A stretch of 64,000 nt of DNA, from contig NZ_LT706963.1 of NCBI RefSeq assembly GCF_900155535.1, forward strand, positions 127,929-191,928. Reading direction: 5' to 3'. A program made the translations under genes and the position numbers. The DNA is from Corynebacterium urinipleomorphum (lineage in GTDB: Bacteria; Actinomycetota; Actinomycetes; Mycobacteriales; Mycobacteriaceae). This document shows, in pieces, positions 16,547-25,159 of the stretch (its first letter is position 1; every line of letters starts with the position of its first letter). The notes beneath the pieces were generated by a model that searched no databases, was not told where the DNA came from, and saw only the letters and a program-made list of their open reading frames with translations.

Positions 16547-16573
16547 ACATTGTAGAACCCTGGTAGACAATGT
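16547..16573. promoter_or_regulatory. Candidate ROK operator
   Basis: ACATTGT (16547-16553) and ACAATGT (16567-16573) are perfect inverted half-sites separated by 13 bp, 6 nt upstream of the regulator's ATG. Position and symmetry fit a dimer operator. Confidence 0.5.
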
Positions 16574-16671
16574 TGTCCATTCGGTCCGCGAAAGACTGCA
16601 CTAAGCGGACTAGTTGGGCGGGGTGCTTCCGGAATGCCCAAACTGCCCCGACAGGGTTAGACTCTGCACTT

Positions 16672-18324
16672 ATGAGTGAACGCGCCCCATCGCTCCTCGA
16701 CGCTACCTGTGAGGATTTCGTCTACGACCTCGCCGAGCTCTCGCCGACGCTTGCCACGGAGCTCGGCATTCCCGGCCACGACGACCAGCTGCAGGATTTC
16801 AGCCCGGAGCACTGGAACGACATCGCCGACCGCATCCGCGACCTCATCGCCGACGTCGATGCGCTTTACGACGGCACTGATGCCTCCGACGACGAAGACG
16901 ATTTCGACGAAGTCGACTACGTCACCAGCGCGATTCTGCGCGACCGCATGATGGTGGAGCTGGAGCTGCACCACCGCGGAGAGAACCTCCGAATGCTCAA
17001 CAACGTCACGTCGCCGGTGCAGATCATCCGCAACGCTCTCACCGTGATGCCGAAGGAGACGGAGGAGGACCTGCACAATCTTGCCGAGCGCATGCTGTGC
17101 GTGCGGCGGTCGTTGGCCGGCTACCGCGAGTCGTTGGCGGAGGCGGCAGGGCAGGGCGACGTGGCGTCGCAACGCCAAATTGATGCTGTGATCAGTCAGT
17201 GCGAGGCTCTCGCTGAGGACGGCTCTTTGCTGGAGTCGATGGGGCTGGACGTCGATTCTGAGCCTGTGTCGCAGGCGAAGTACGCGTTCGCGGAGATGGC
17301 TGATTGGCTGTCCACGGAGCTCGCCCCGCTGGCGTCCCACGAGGATTCCGTCGGCCGTGAGCGCTACGAACTGTTCTCCCAGTTCTTCCTCGGCCGCGAG
17401 ATCGACCTCGACGAGGCGTACACATGGTCGCTCGATGCCCTCGCACAGATCGTGGAGCGACAGCAAGACGTCGCCCGCGACCTCTTCGGCGGAGAATGCA
17501 CGGCACGCGGCGCTTATCGACGCCTCGATGAAGACCCCCGCTACACACTCACCGACAACGACAAGCTCGTGGAGTGGATGCAGAAGGTCTCCGACCAGAT
17601 GATCGGGCGCCTCGACGGCGAAATGTTCACACTGCCCGAGGAGATCAAGAACCTCGACTGCCGCGTGGATGCCGCCGGCACCGGCGGAATGATGTACACC
17701 CCGCCGTCGGAGGACCTCCTGCGCCCTGGAATCCTCTGGTGGTCCGTACCCCAGGGGCAGGACGGCTTCCACGCCTGGCACGAACTCGCCCGCATCTGCC
17801 ACGAGGGGGTGCCCGGCCACCACGTCCAGCAGGGAATTGCCATGACCCAGCGCAACACCCTCAACCTGTGGCGCCGCACCCTCAACTGGAACGCCGCGCA
17901 CGGCGAGGGCTGGGCCGTCTACGCCGAGACATTGATGGAAGACCTGGGCTACTTCGACGACCCCGGCTACCGCATGGGCCTGCTCGACTCCCTCCGCATG
18001 CGCCTCGCCCGCGTCGCCGTCGACATCGGCGTCCACCTGCACAAGAAGACTCCCGACGGCACCGGTCACTGGGATGCCTCGTACGCGAAAGCGTTCCTCC
18101 GCGACAACACCGCGATGAACGAGCAGAACCTAGGCTTCGAGCTCGACCGCTACATGGGCTGGCCCGGCCAGGCCACCTCCTACGCCCTCGGCTACCGTGA
18201 CTGGATGGACCTGCGTGAAAAGGCCCGCGAGAAGGGCATGACGCTGCGTGAATTCCATGACAAAGCCCTGCGCCTGGGCTCCATGCCGATGGACATGCTC
18301 GCCCGCGAGGTGCTCTGCCGCTAG
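16672..18324 (+). CDS. DUF885 family protein, putative metallohydrolase
   Basis: A 550-residue protein of the DUF885 family. The most conserved element is HEGVPGHH (about residues 377-384), an HExxPGHH zinc-type motif, followed by NWNAAHGEGWAVYAE with a likely third metal ligand. No signal peptide is present, so it is cytoplasmic. Many relatives are annotated as putative peptidases, but the substrate is not established. TAGACT (16658-16663) lies 8 nt before the ATG, so the mRNA is probably leaderless. The motif copy at 17512 is in a different reading register from most others (AYRR). Confidence 0.88.
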   Translation: MSERAPSLLDATCEDFVYDLAELSPTLATELGIPGHDDQLQDFSPEHWNDIADRIRDLIADVDALYDGTDASDDEDDFDEVDYVTSAILRDRMMVELELHHRGENLRMLNNVTSPVQIIRNALTVMPKETEEDLHNLAERMLCVRRSLAGYRESLAEAAGQGDVASQRQIDAVISQCEALAEDGSLLESMGLDVDSEPVSQAKYAFAEMADWLSTELAPLASHEDSVGRERYELFSQFFLGREIDLDEAYTWSLDALAQIVERQQDVARDLFGGECTARGAYRRLDEDPRYTLTDNDKLVEWMQKVSDQMIGRLDGEMFTLPEEIKNLDCRVDAAGTGGMMYTPPSEDLLRPGILWWSVPQGQDGFHAWHELARICHEGVPGHHVQQGIAMTQRNTLNLWRRTLNWNAAHGEGWAVYAETLMEDLGYFDDPGYRMGLLDSLRMRLARVAVDIGVHLHKKTPDGTGHWDASYAKAFLRDNTAMNEQNLGFELDRYMGWPGQATSYALGYRDWMDLREKAREKGMTLREFHDKALRLGSMPMDMLAREVLCR

Positions 18325-18411
18325 TTTTCGCGGCTCACACTCGTAGCTCGCGCCCGCCGTTTTCGCGTGCTGCTCCCGCCGCAGTTCTCTGGTCGCGGCG
18401 TGGTGCGCCAG

Positions 18412-19464
18412 CTACCCCCTGCCGTTCTTGTGCCGGTCCATCGCCCGCAGAATCCTCGGTAGGGAGCCGGCGAAGATGAGAATGCAGATCAGCCGGATGA
18501 GCTGCAGCGCCACCACTGCTGGGCCGCCCCCGCCTTCCGACGACAGCGCCAGCACCGTTTCGATCGCGCCGGGGCTGGTGGCCAGGTAGCCCTCGAAGAA
18601 CGTGATGCCCAGCCACTTTGCCACCACGTACCCCATTGCGGCACACGATGCCATGACCACCACGATGAACGTGATGGTGGCTGGCAGCAGCCGCGCGAAT
18701 CGTTTCAGGGCGGGCACGCTCAAACCGCCGCCGCACGCCCAGCCGATGGACATGAACGCCATGACAGCCAGGGGCTCTGGCGGGGCGATGGGCACGGGCA
18801 ACACCGCTGTGATGACGGCGGTGAGGATCAGAGGCCCGAACACTGCCGGTGCCGGCAGGTGGACTTTGCGCGCGATCGGGTCGCCGACGAACGCGATTGC
18901 GATGACCAACAGCCACATACACCAGGTAGTTTCCAGGCCTTCGGCGTGATTCGCACCGGGGCGTGTGAGGAACGACGCGACGAGTGGCAGCGTCATCGAC
19001 ACCGCCAGCAAACGCAGGTACTGGGTGAGAGCGACGTAGCGCATGTCTGCGCCGAGTTCGGTAGCGAGACTCATCATGATCGACGCCCCGCCGGAGAGCA
19101 TCGACAGCACGCTGGTCTCGCGGCTGATGCCTTGGGGCCCGGCGTACCGCGCGAGTGAAAGTCCGCCGACGAACCCGATGCCGATGATCACCGCTGCAGA
19201 CGCGAGTCCAGGCAGCAGGTAGTGCAGCAACTCCGCGGGAGGCACACCCGCCAGGGGCACGGCGGCGAGCACGCCGATAATGCCGCGGCAGAAGTTGTAG
19301 AACTTGGCGTTGATCTTCAGCTCACGGCCCGTGCCCAAAGCGGAGATGCCCGACACGACGATCGCGCCCAGGATCCACGCGGCGGGAACGTGCAGGAGGG
19401 CAAGCAGGTATCCGAGGAGCACCGAGAGCGGCGCGACTATCATCCATCGGCTGCGTTGTTCCAC
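18412..19464 (-). CDS. AbrB-family membrane transporter
   Basis: A 350-residue polytopic membrane protein with two tandem AbrB-duplication (TIGR03082-type) halves of about five helices each. The repeat-defining segments AGPQGISRETSVLSMLSGGA and SPGAIE are clear; the family is often annotated as ammonia monooxygenase or AbrB transporter without firm substrate data. It starts with GTG at 19464, 8 nt after a TACTAT hexamer, and is divergent from the TauE/SafE gene with overlapping -10 elements. Substrate unknown; small anions or organic acids are guesses. Confidence 0.82.
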   Translation of the reverse strand: MEQRSRWMIVAPLSVLLGYLLALLHVPAAWILGAIVVSGISALGTGRELKINAKFYNFCRGIIGVLAAVPLAGVPPAELLHYLLPGLASAAVIIGIGFVGGLSLARYAGPQGISRETSVLSMLSGGASIMMSLATELGADMRYVALTQYLRLLAVSMTLPLVASFLTRPGANHAEGLETTWCMWLLVIAIAFVGDPIARKVHLPAPAVFGPLILTAVITAVLPVPIAPPEPLAVMAFMSIGWACGGGLSVPALKRFARLLPATITFIVVVMASCAAMGYVVAKWLGITFFEGYLATSPGAIETVLALSSEGGGGPAVVALQLIRLICILIFAGSLPRILRAMDRHKNGRG

Positions 19465-19472
19465 GTTTCGTC

Positions 19473-19482
19473 ATAGTAGCGT
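19473..19482. promoter_or_regulatory. Overlapping divergent -10 elements
   Basis: TACTAT on the reverse strand (19473-19478) and TAGCGT on the forward strand (19477-19482) share two bases. They lie 8 nt from the starts at 19464 and 19491. The two leaderless promoters cannot be occupied by polymerase at the same time. Confidence 0.5.
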
Positions 19483-19490
19483 GGGGGCCT

Positions 19491-20237
19491 ATGTTCGCCG
19501 TCTTGGTCGCCGCCGCAGCTCTCGCCGGCTGGGTGGATGCGGTGATCGGGGGCGGCGGCTTGATTCTCATCCCGGTGCTCATGGCGGCGACACCGATGCC
19601 GCCCGCGGCGATTCTGGCGACGAATAAGCTCGCGGCTGTCTCGGGCACGGCGTCGGCGGCGGTCACGCTCGTGCGCCGCGTGGGCGTACCCCGCCGCACT
19701 TGGGGTTACGCGCTCATCGCCGGGGCGCTGTCGGCAGCGGGTGCGCTCGCAGCTTCGCTTATCGACGCCTCCCTGCTCCGCCCCGCCATCCTCGCCCTCC
19801 TTATCGCCGTGGGGGTGTTCGTGGCGGTGAAACCGGAGTTCGGGACGGGGTCCGCGGACACGCCTGCAGTGGTGACGCGCAGCCGTGTTCTCGGTGCCGC
19901 CGGCTTGGTGGCGGTGATCGGGTTCTACGACGGCACCTTCGGCCCCGGCACCGGAATGTTCCTCATCATGGGGTTCACAGCGTTGTTCGCGCAGAACTTC
20001 CTGCGCTCGGCGGCGATGGCGAAGGTGGTCAACACCGCGACAAATATCGGCGCGCTGGGGGTGTTCATCTCAGCCGGGTTCGTCGATTGGCCGCTGGCTC
20101 TCGCGCTCGCTGCGGCGAATGTCGCCGGCGCGCAGATCGGTGCCCGGACGGTGCTCGGCGGCGGCGCGAAGCTGGTGCGGTACGCGCTGCTCACGCTGGT
20201 TGTCGTGCTGTCGACGTACTTGGCGTTCCAGCTCTGA
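19491..20237 (+). CDS. TauE/SafE family (TSUP) exporter
   Basis: A 248-residue membrane protein of the sulfite exporter TauE/SafE family with about eight helices in two halves. The family GG-N-K pattern is seen at GGGGLILIPVL and LATNKLAAVSGT, and again in the second half at YDGTFGPGTGMFLIMGF. These proteins export or import sulfite, sulfonates or organic anions. Leaderless start: TAGCGT 8 nt before the ATG. It shares a promoter region with the divergent AbrB transporter; a common physiological role is possible but unproven. Confidence 0.88.
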   Translation: MFAVLVAAAALAGWVDAVIGGGGLILIPVLMAATPMPPAAILATNKLAAVSGTASAAVTLVRRVGVPRRTWGYALIAGALSAAGALAASLIDASLLRPAILALLIAVGVFVAVKPEFGTGSADTPAVVTRSRVLGAAGLVAVIGFYDGTFGPGTGMFLIMGFTALFAQNFLRSAAMAKVVNTATNIGALGVFISAGFVDWPLALALAAANVAGAQIGARTVLGGGAKLVRYALLTLVVVLSTYLAFQL

Positions 20238-20368
20238 ACGTCCTCTGCGCTCGAGTTGGGCGCGTCTTAGGTTCGTTCTGCGTCCCGGTTTTCGCGCACT
20301 GCAACTACCGGCTGAGCCCATAGCCCGCCACAGACTTTCCTCAGGGGGCGGGTCTAGGGTCGTTCCCC

Positions 20369-20659
20369 ATGATTCAAACCAAGACGGCCATGGCGGTCAC
20401 GGTCGCCCAGTCCGAGGCGGAGCCGGTGGACACCCAGCAGGCCGAAGAGATCGTGGATGCCGTGTTGAGATTCGTCTCCGGCACCACCATCGAGCAGCTG
20501 CACATCGTCGCTGACTCGGAATCCCTGCCGGCGCTCGCAGTCGCCATAGCTACTAGGGAGGAGTTGCCGGAGAACCTCACGCTCGTGGAAGCCGGCCACG
20601 AACTCGATAACGAATTCGTGGCGGTGTCCTCTGACTTCATCCTGTCAATGACGGGGTGA
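20369..20659 (+). CDS. Small acidic hypothetical protein
   Basis: A 96-residue acidic soluble protein I do not recognise. It has a helix-rich first half (TQQAEEIVDAVLRFVS) and an alternating hydrophobic pattern (TIEQLHIVADSESLPALAV) suggesting a small alpha/beta fold. TAGGGT at 20355-20360, 8 nt before the ATG, supports a real leaderless gene. It stands between the TauE gene and the convergent antiporter gene; no functional clue from context. Confidence 0.6.
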   Translation: MIQTKTAMAVTVAQSEAEPVDTQQAEEIVDAVLRFVSGTTIEQLHIVADSESLPALAVAIATREELPENLTLVEAGHELDNEFVAVSSDFILSMTG

Positions 20660-20680
20660 CGGGGTGACGGTGCTGCCCGG

Positions 20681-22162
20681 TTATTCCAGAACGAGCGACC
20701 CGTTGGCCAGGCCCACCACAGCGGCGATCGCGCCGACGATGACAAGGGCGACGACGACCCACTCAAAGGTGTTGAAGGCTTTCTCGTTGTTGGCGCGGCG
20801 CGTCCAGAGGTAGGGGATCAGGCCAGGGATGACAGCAAGGGCGCCGAAAAGGACGTAAACGGGGTCGGCGGCGTAGATCAGCCACAACGAGTAGATGAAT
20901 CCGATGATGCCGATCACCAGGTGGCGGCGGTTGTCGGAGGAGGAGATGGCGGGGCCGGAGTCGTCGAAACGCGATCCTGCGTGCGGGTGCGTCAGGCCTT
21001 TGCCGCGCACGGCGAGGAGGACGAGGTAGAGCGCGGAGAAGATGTACGGCAGCAGGTACATGATGGTGGCTAGTTGCACCATCGCGTTATAAGAGGTCTC
21101 GTTGGCGAAGAAGAGGATGACGAAGAACTGGACCACCGCGGTGGACACCAGCTGCGCCATGTACGGTGCGCCGGCCTCGTTCGTGTTGGCCAGGCGCTTG
21201 GGCAGGAGGCCGTCGGAGGCCATCATCACGATCGGTTCCGCACACAGCATCTGCCAGGAAATGTAGGCACCGAGCACCGACAGGCACAGGCCCACGGAGA
21301 TGAGCGCGCCGCCCCACGGGCCGACGGCTGCTTCGAGGACCGCGCCCATGGAGTTATCCGGAAGCGCTGCGAGTTCTTCGCGGGTGAGCACGCCGTAGGA
21401 AAGCGTGGACACCGCGACGAGCAGGGCCAGCACCGACAGGAAGCCGATGACCGTCGCGCGGCCGACATCCTGGCGGGAGCGCGCCTGCTTGGAGTACACT
21501 GACGCGCCCTCGATGCCGATGAAGACCCACACGGTGAACAGCATGATGCCCTGGATCTGCTCCGACAGCGGGATGCCGGAGTTCTCGCCCCAGAAGTCGA
21601 GGGTGAACTTGTCCCAGCTGAAGCCCACAAAAGCGATGAGCACGATGAACGCCAAAATGGGAACGAGCTTTGCGATTGTGGTGACCAAGTTCATCAACGC
21701 CGCCTGCTTCACGCCGCGGGTGAGCGCGAAGAAGATGCCCCACGTGAGCACGGAGACCGTGAGCGCCATGACCCACGGGTTGTCCTGGTCGAAGAACGGC
21801 AGGTAATGGCCGAGCGTACCGAAGAACAGGGTGGCGTAGCCGACCTGCGCCATGACCGAGCCGAGCCAGTAGCCCCAGCCGGAGGTGAAGCCGATGAAGT
21901 CGCCCAGGCCCGCGCGCACGTAGGAGTACACGCCGGAATCCAGGTGCGGTTTGCGCCGCGCGAGGATTTGGAACACGAACGCGATAGACAGCATGCCCAC
22001 ACCCGCGATCGCCCAGCCGATGAGCATCGCACCGGGGCTGGCCACGGAGGCGATGTTCTGCGGGAGGGCGAAGATTCCGGATCCGACTGTGGAGCCGATG
22101 ATGAGGGACACCAGCGTCCAGATGGTCACCGAGTGGGTGCGTTGGCTTTGGGCAGTGCTCAT
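20681..22162 (-). CDS. APA-family basic amino acid antiporter (ArcD-like)
   Basis: A 493-residue, about 13-helix transporter of the amino acid-polyamine-organocation superfamily. The N-terminal GSTVGSGIFALPQNIA is the helix-1 substrate motif of the ArcD/LysI arginine:ornithine or lysine exchange group. Conserved VFIGIEGASVYSKQA (helix 6 region) supports the same subgroup. No arginine deiminase genes are nearby, so arginine:ornithine exchange is less certain than basic amino-acid transport in general. The start ATG at 22162 faces the toxin-antitoxin-like pair. Confidence 0.88.
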   Translation of the reverse strand: MSTAQSQRTHSVTIWTLVSLIIGSTVGSGIFALPQNIASVASPGAMLIGWAIAGVGMLSIAFVFQILARRKPHLDSGVYSYVRAGLGDFIGFTSGWGYWLGSVMAQVGYATLFFGTLGHYLPFFDQDNPWVMALTVSVLTWGIFFALTRGVKQAALMNLVTTIAKLVPILAFIVLIAFVGFSWDKFTLDFWGENSGIPLSEQIQGIMLFTVWVFIGIEGASVYSKQARSRQDVGRATVIGFLSVLALLVAVSTLSYGVLTREELAALPDNSMGAVLEAAVGPWGGALISVGLCLSVLGAYISWQMLCAEPIVMMASDGLLPKRLANTNEAGAPYMAQLVSTAVVQFFVILFFANETSYNAMVQLATIMYLLPYIFSALYLVLLAVRGKGLTHPHAGSRFDDSGPAISSSDNRRHLVIGIIGFIYSLWLIYAADPVYVLFGALAVIPGLIPYLWTRRANNEKAFNTFEWVVVALVIVGAIAAVVGLANGSLVLE

Positions 22163-22228
22163 AGGGGTTTAACTTACTTGGTGCCTGCCAAAAGTTGCGA
22201 AAACAGGCTAGTCACATCCATTTAATTC

Positions 22229-22236
22229 CGTATACG
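22229..22236. promoter_or_regulatory. Palindrome/-10 region of the antitoxin promoter
   Basis: CGTATACG is a perfect 8-bp palindrome overlapping TACGAT (22233-22238), a -10-like hexamer 6 nt before the antitoxin ATG. Suits autorepression by a ribbon-helix-helix dimer. Confidence 0.4.
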
Positions 22237-22244
22237 ATAAGGCC

Positions 22245-22514
22245 ATGGTCAAGCGGACAATCAAGGGTAGAGAGATTACGGACGCACAGATTCAGGCTTG
22301 GGCGGACGAGGCGGAAGCGGGGTACGACCCGGCGACACTTCCTCCTGCCCGTCCCGGTCGCCCTTCTGTTGGTGATGGACCTGGATCCGTGGTTCCGGTC
22401 CGGCTTGATGAGGCGACAATCACAGCCGTGATGGAAAAAGCGAAAGCAGAGGGGTTTGCTACCAGGTCTGATGCCATCCGGGAAGCGATCAGAAAGTGGA
22501 TCAGTGCCGCTTGA
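22245..22514 (+). CDS. CopG/ribbon-helix-helix antitoxin-like protein
   Basis: An 89-residue protein. The C-terminal 45 residues form a ribbon-helix-helix: VVPVRLDEATITAVMEKAKA, then a helix ending SDAIREAIRKW, the dimer DNA-binding fold of CopG/MetJ antitoxins. The N-terminal part (ITDAQIQAWADEAEAGYDP) is an alpha-helical arm that could bind a toxin. Its stop overlaps the start of the next gene by 11 nt, the usual antitoxin-first arrangement. The upstream palindrome (22229-22236) is compatible with autoregulation. Confidence 0.8.
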   Translation: MVKRTIKGREITDAQIQAWADEAEAGYDPATLPPARPGRPSVGDGPGSVVPVRLDEATITAVMEKAKAEGFATRSDAIREAIRKWISAA

Positions 22515-22767
22515 GATCCACTCATCCGCCCGGAAGCATTACAAACCCCACAAGCTGAACGATGAACTGGTGCTCTACGCGGCTGACCACGTTTTACAGA
22601 GTCGCCCGCTCGATGATGAGGAAAACCCTCAACGTTGGTTGATGATTGGGGTTGACCCAGGAGGGAGGCTGATCGAACTGGTTCTCCTGCAGTTCGATGA
22701 TGGGCGCGAGATAATCATTCACGCAATGAAGGCCCGGAGAAAATATACAGACGAACTCTATTTCTAA
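22504..22767 (+). CDS. Putative toxin of the RHH pair
   Basis: An 87-residue protein from GTG 22504, overlapping the antitoxin frame. It begins PLEIHSSARKHYKPHKLNDE, has a central beta-hairpin region (RWLMIGVDPGGRLIELVLLQ) and ends in HAMKARRKYTDELYF. The size and the basic ARRKY segment recall BrnT/RelE-like ribonuclease toxins, but I cannot align catalytic residues with confidence. Toxin identity rests mainly on gene order and overlap with the ribbon-helix-helix gene. The longer open frame from 22456 only repeats antitoxin sequence in another phase. Confidence 0.65.
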   Translation: MPLEIHSSARKHYKPHKLNDELVLYAADHVLQSRPLDDEENPQRWLMIGVDPGGRLIELVLLQFDDGREIIIHAMKARRKYTDELYF

Positions 22768-22779
22768 GTGCTGTCTTGG

Positions 22780-25053
22780 TCACATCCGGTTCTTAGTTTT
22801 CGCGGTGGCGGTGGCGCTCCAGGGGTCTTCGGGCCAGGGGTGTTTGGGGTAGCGGCCGCGCATTTCTTTGCGTACCTCGGTGTAGGGGCCGTCCCAGAAG
22901 CTGGCCAGGTCGTCGGTGACGGCGAGTTCGCGTCCGGCAGGGGAGAGCAGGTGGAACAGCACGCGCACACCGCTGACCTCGGGGGATGAGGAGAGACCGA
23001 AGCATTCCTGCAACTTCACGCGCACAATGGGGCGGCCGGTGGAATAGTCCACCCGCGGGTGGGAGCCGCTGGGCACGGTGAGGCGTTCGGGTGCGAGCGT
23101 GTCCATGTCGGCGGCCTCGGGCCAGGGCAGTTGCCGCATCAGGGCGGCGCGCATGTCGAGCTTGCGTATCGACGTCCCCCGCGCCAGCTCCCCCACCTCC
23201 GGCGAATAGTCGCCCTCGCGCACGTCGGGCCACGGGTCGCCGTAGCGCTCGCGCAGGAAGAAGAGGCGGTCGCGCAGGCGCTGGGCATTCTCGTCGAGGG
23301 GGAAGTCGTCGAAGTCGATCCGGATGCCGGCGAGAGCTTCCTGCGCCTCGGCGGGGGAAAGAGTGATGGGGGTGGAAGTCAGCTCGATTGCGCCGATGGA
23401 GGTGAGGCGGCGGGAGCGGAGGCGGCCGTCGATAAGCGATGCTGTGGTGGACTCTTCGACGCGGTTGGCGGGGAACTCTGTGGCGGCTGCTGCGCGGATG
23501 ACGGCGCCTTTGGCGGTGAGCTGGATTTCGGCCGCGGCGAGCCAGTCGCTCGGCGGGATCGTGGTGTCGAGGGTGGCGCGCGTGCCGCTGGCCAGGAGGT
23601 ATTCGCGGTTGCCGAGGTGTTTACCCACCCAGTCGGGATAGGCGGTGGCGATGACCTCGCCGGGCGGGACCGGGGCGGTGTCGGGCACCATTCGGGCGTA
23701 GCGGTCGACCTGTCGCTGGGGAGCGTGAGCGCGGGCGAGGTCGCCGCTGGCACTTTCTGCGAGCGCGGCGACGGTGCGCGCGGCGCCGGAACCGTGCTGA
23801 AGGAGAGCAGCGCCCAGACGTGGATCCAGCGGCATCGCGGCGAGCTCCTCGCCAAGCGCCGTGATCCCGTTATCGTCGAGCGCGCCAAGGGAACGCAGGG
23901 TGCGCTGGGCGTCGGCAAGCGCGTTCGCGGGAGGCGGGGTGAGCAGCGGCAGGTCGGGCGAGCCCCACGCCGCGAGAGTCAGCGCGGCGGAGGTGAGGTC
24001 CGCGGTGGTGATCTCCGGGGCGATGTCGGCGTTGAAGTGCTGGTAATCGGATTGCGAGTACGCGCGAAGGACCTCCCCGGGCCCGAGACGCCCAGCGCGT
24101 CCCGCACGCTGGTCGGCGCTCGTCTTCGCCGCGGACACAGTGACCAGGCCGGTCATGGCGCGGGCAGCGTCGCGGCGGGGGACGCGGGACAGGCCGGCAT
24201 CCACGACGCGGTTGACGCCCGGCACTGTGATGGAGCTTTCCGCGATGGAGGTAGCCACGACGACCTGCGCTTTCCCGTTCAACGCTTCATCTTGTTCCAC
24301 GTTGCTCAGCCGCCCGTGCATCGGTGCGGCACTGGGCAGCTGCGAGCACACCATGTCCACTTCGCGGGCGCCGGGCACGAAGACGAGGGTGCGCCCATCC
24401 CGGCCGTTAGGCGCTTGGTTCGCGGCGAGGTCAGCGACGTGACGGTAGAACTCCCGCGACCCCTCCGCGCGGCCGGGGTGCGGATGGTAGCTCACGTCCA
24501 GCGGATGCGTGACGGCCTCGGTGGACAGAATCTGCGCGCCCATGTGGGCGGCGAGAGCTTCCGCGTCAAGGGTCGCGGACATGGCGGCGAGGTAGAGGTC
24601 CTCGCGCAGGAACGCCACTTCCATCGCCATGGCCAGCACCAGGTCGGTGTCCAGTTGGCGCTCGTGGACCTCGTCGATGACCACGGCGCCGACACCGGTC
24701 AGTTCCGGGTCCTTGAGAAGGCGGTTGAGCAGGACGCCTGGGGTGACGAACTCCACGAGTGAACCATCTTTGTGCTCGCCGCGAATGGAGTAGCCGACGC
24801 GGTCGCCTAAGGGTGTGCCGTCGAGAAACGCGAGCCTGCGGGCAGCGGCACGCACCGCGACGCGCCTGGGCGCGGTGACCAACGTGATGCCGCTGCTGGC
24901 GGTGAGGTTGCTGATTGCCGGCGGCAACAGCGTCGTCTTACCTGTGCCCGGCGGCGCCTCGACCACCAGCGGGCCGCGCGCCGGGAGGTTCCCGATGACA
25001 TCCGAGACCGGGAGGCCTGCGCCGATGGTGGAAAGGTCGAACCTGTCGATCAT
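22780..25053 (-). CDS. hrpB: ATP-dependent helicase HrpB
   Basis: A 757-residue DEAH/DExH superfamily 2 helicase. Walker A APPGTGKTTLLP is at about 34-45, motif II DEVH at about 127-130 and motif III SAT in AAMSATLDAEAL. Motif VI QRAGRAGRLGPG is present, and the C-terminal HrpB-type domain follows. Bacterial HrpB is a predicted RNA helicase whose role is poorly defined (mRNA processing in some species). A run of unsupported forward frames overlaps this gene and should be ignored. It converges with the toxin gene (12 nt between stops) and its start is close to that of the unknown gene at 25160. Contains the motif copy at 23428. Confidence 0.93.
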   Translation of the reverse strand: MIDRFDLSTIGAGLPVSDVIGNLPARGPLVVEAPPGTGKTTLLPPAISNLTASSGITLVTAPRRVAVRAAARRLAFLDGTPLGDRVGYSIRGEHKDGSLVEFVTPGVLLNRLLKDPELTGVGAVVIDEVHERQLDTDLVLAMAMEVAFLREDLYLAAMSATLDAEALAAHMGAQILSTEAVTHPLDVSYHPHPGRAEGSREFYRHVADLAANQAPNGRDGRTLVFVPGAREVDMVCSQLPSAAPMHGRLSNVEQDEALNGKAQVVVATSIAESSITVPGVNRVVDAGLSRVPRRDAARAMTGLVTVSAAKTSADQRAGRAGRLGPGEVLRAYSQSDYQHFNADIAPEITTADLTSAALTLAAWGSPDLPLLTPPPANALADAQRTLRSLGALDDNGITALGEELAAMPLDPRLGAALLQHGSGAARTVAALAESASGDLARAHAPQRQVDRYARMVPDTAPVPPGEVIATAYPDWVGKHLGNREYLLASGTRATLDTTIPPSDWLAAAEIQLTAKGAVIRAAAATEFPANRVEESTTASLIDGRLRSRRLTSIGAIELTSTPITLSPAEAQEALAGIRIDFDDFPLDENAQRLRDRLFFLRERYGDPWPDVREGDYSPEVGELARGTSIRKLDMRAALMRQLPWPEAADMDTLAPERLTVPSGSHPRVDYSTGRPIVRVKLQECFGLSSSPEVSGVRVLFHLLSPAGRELAVTDDLASFWDGPYTEVRKEMRGRYPKHPWPEDPWSATATAKTKNRM

Positions 25054-25159
25054 GGTGCACCCAATCTACCGCAGCCCGTGAATGCTTACTGAAGTGCGCA
25101 TTCGCCCCTTAATTTCGCTGCGGAGCACCGCTAATGTCGCGGGCGAGGGGGGAATGAAC

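Noticed and set aside
16657..18069. 470-residue reverse frame opposite DUF885
   Set aside because: Antisense shadow; the forward frame carries the HEGVPGHH motif.
23059..24762. 567-residue forward frame inside hrpB
   Set aside because: Shadow of the helicase gene, no homology seen.
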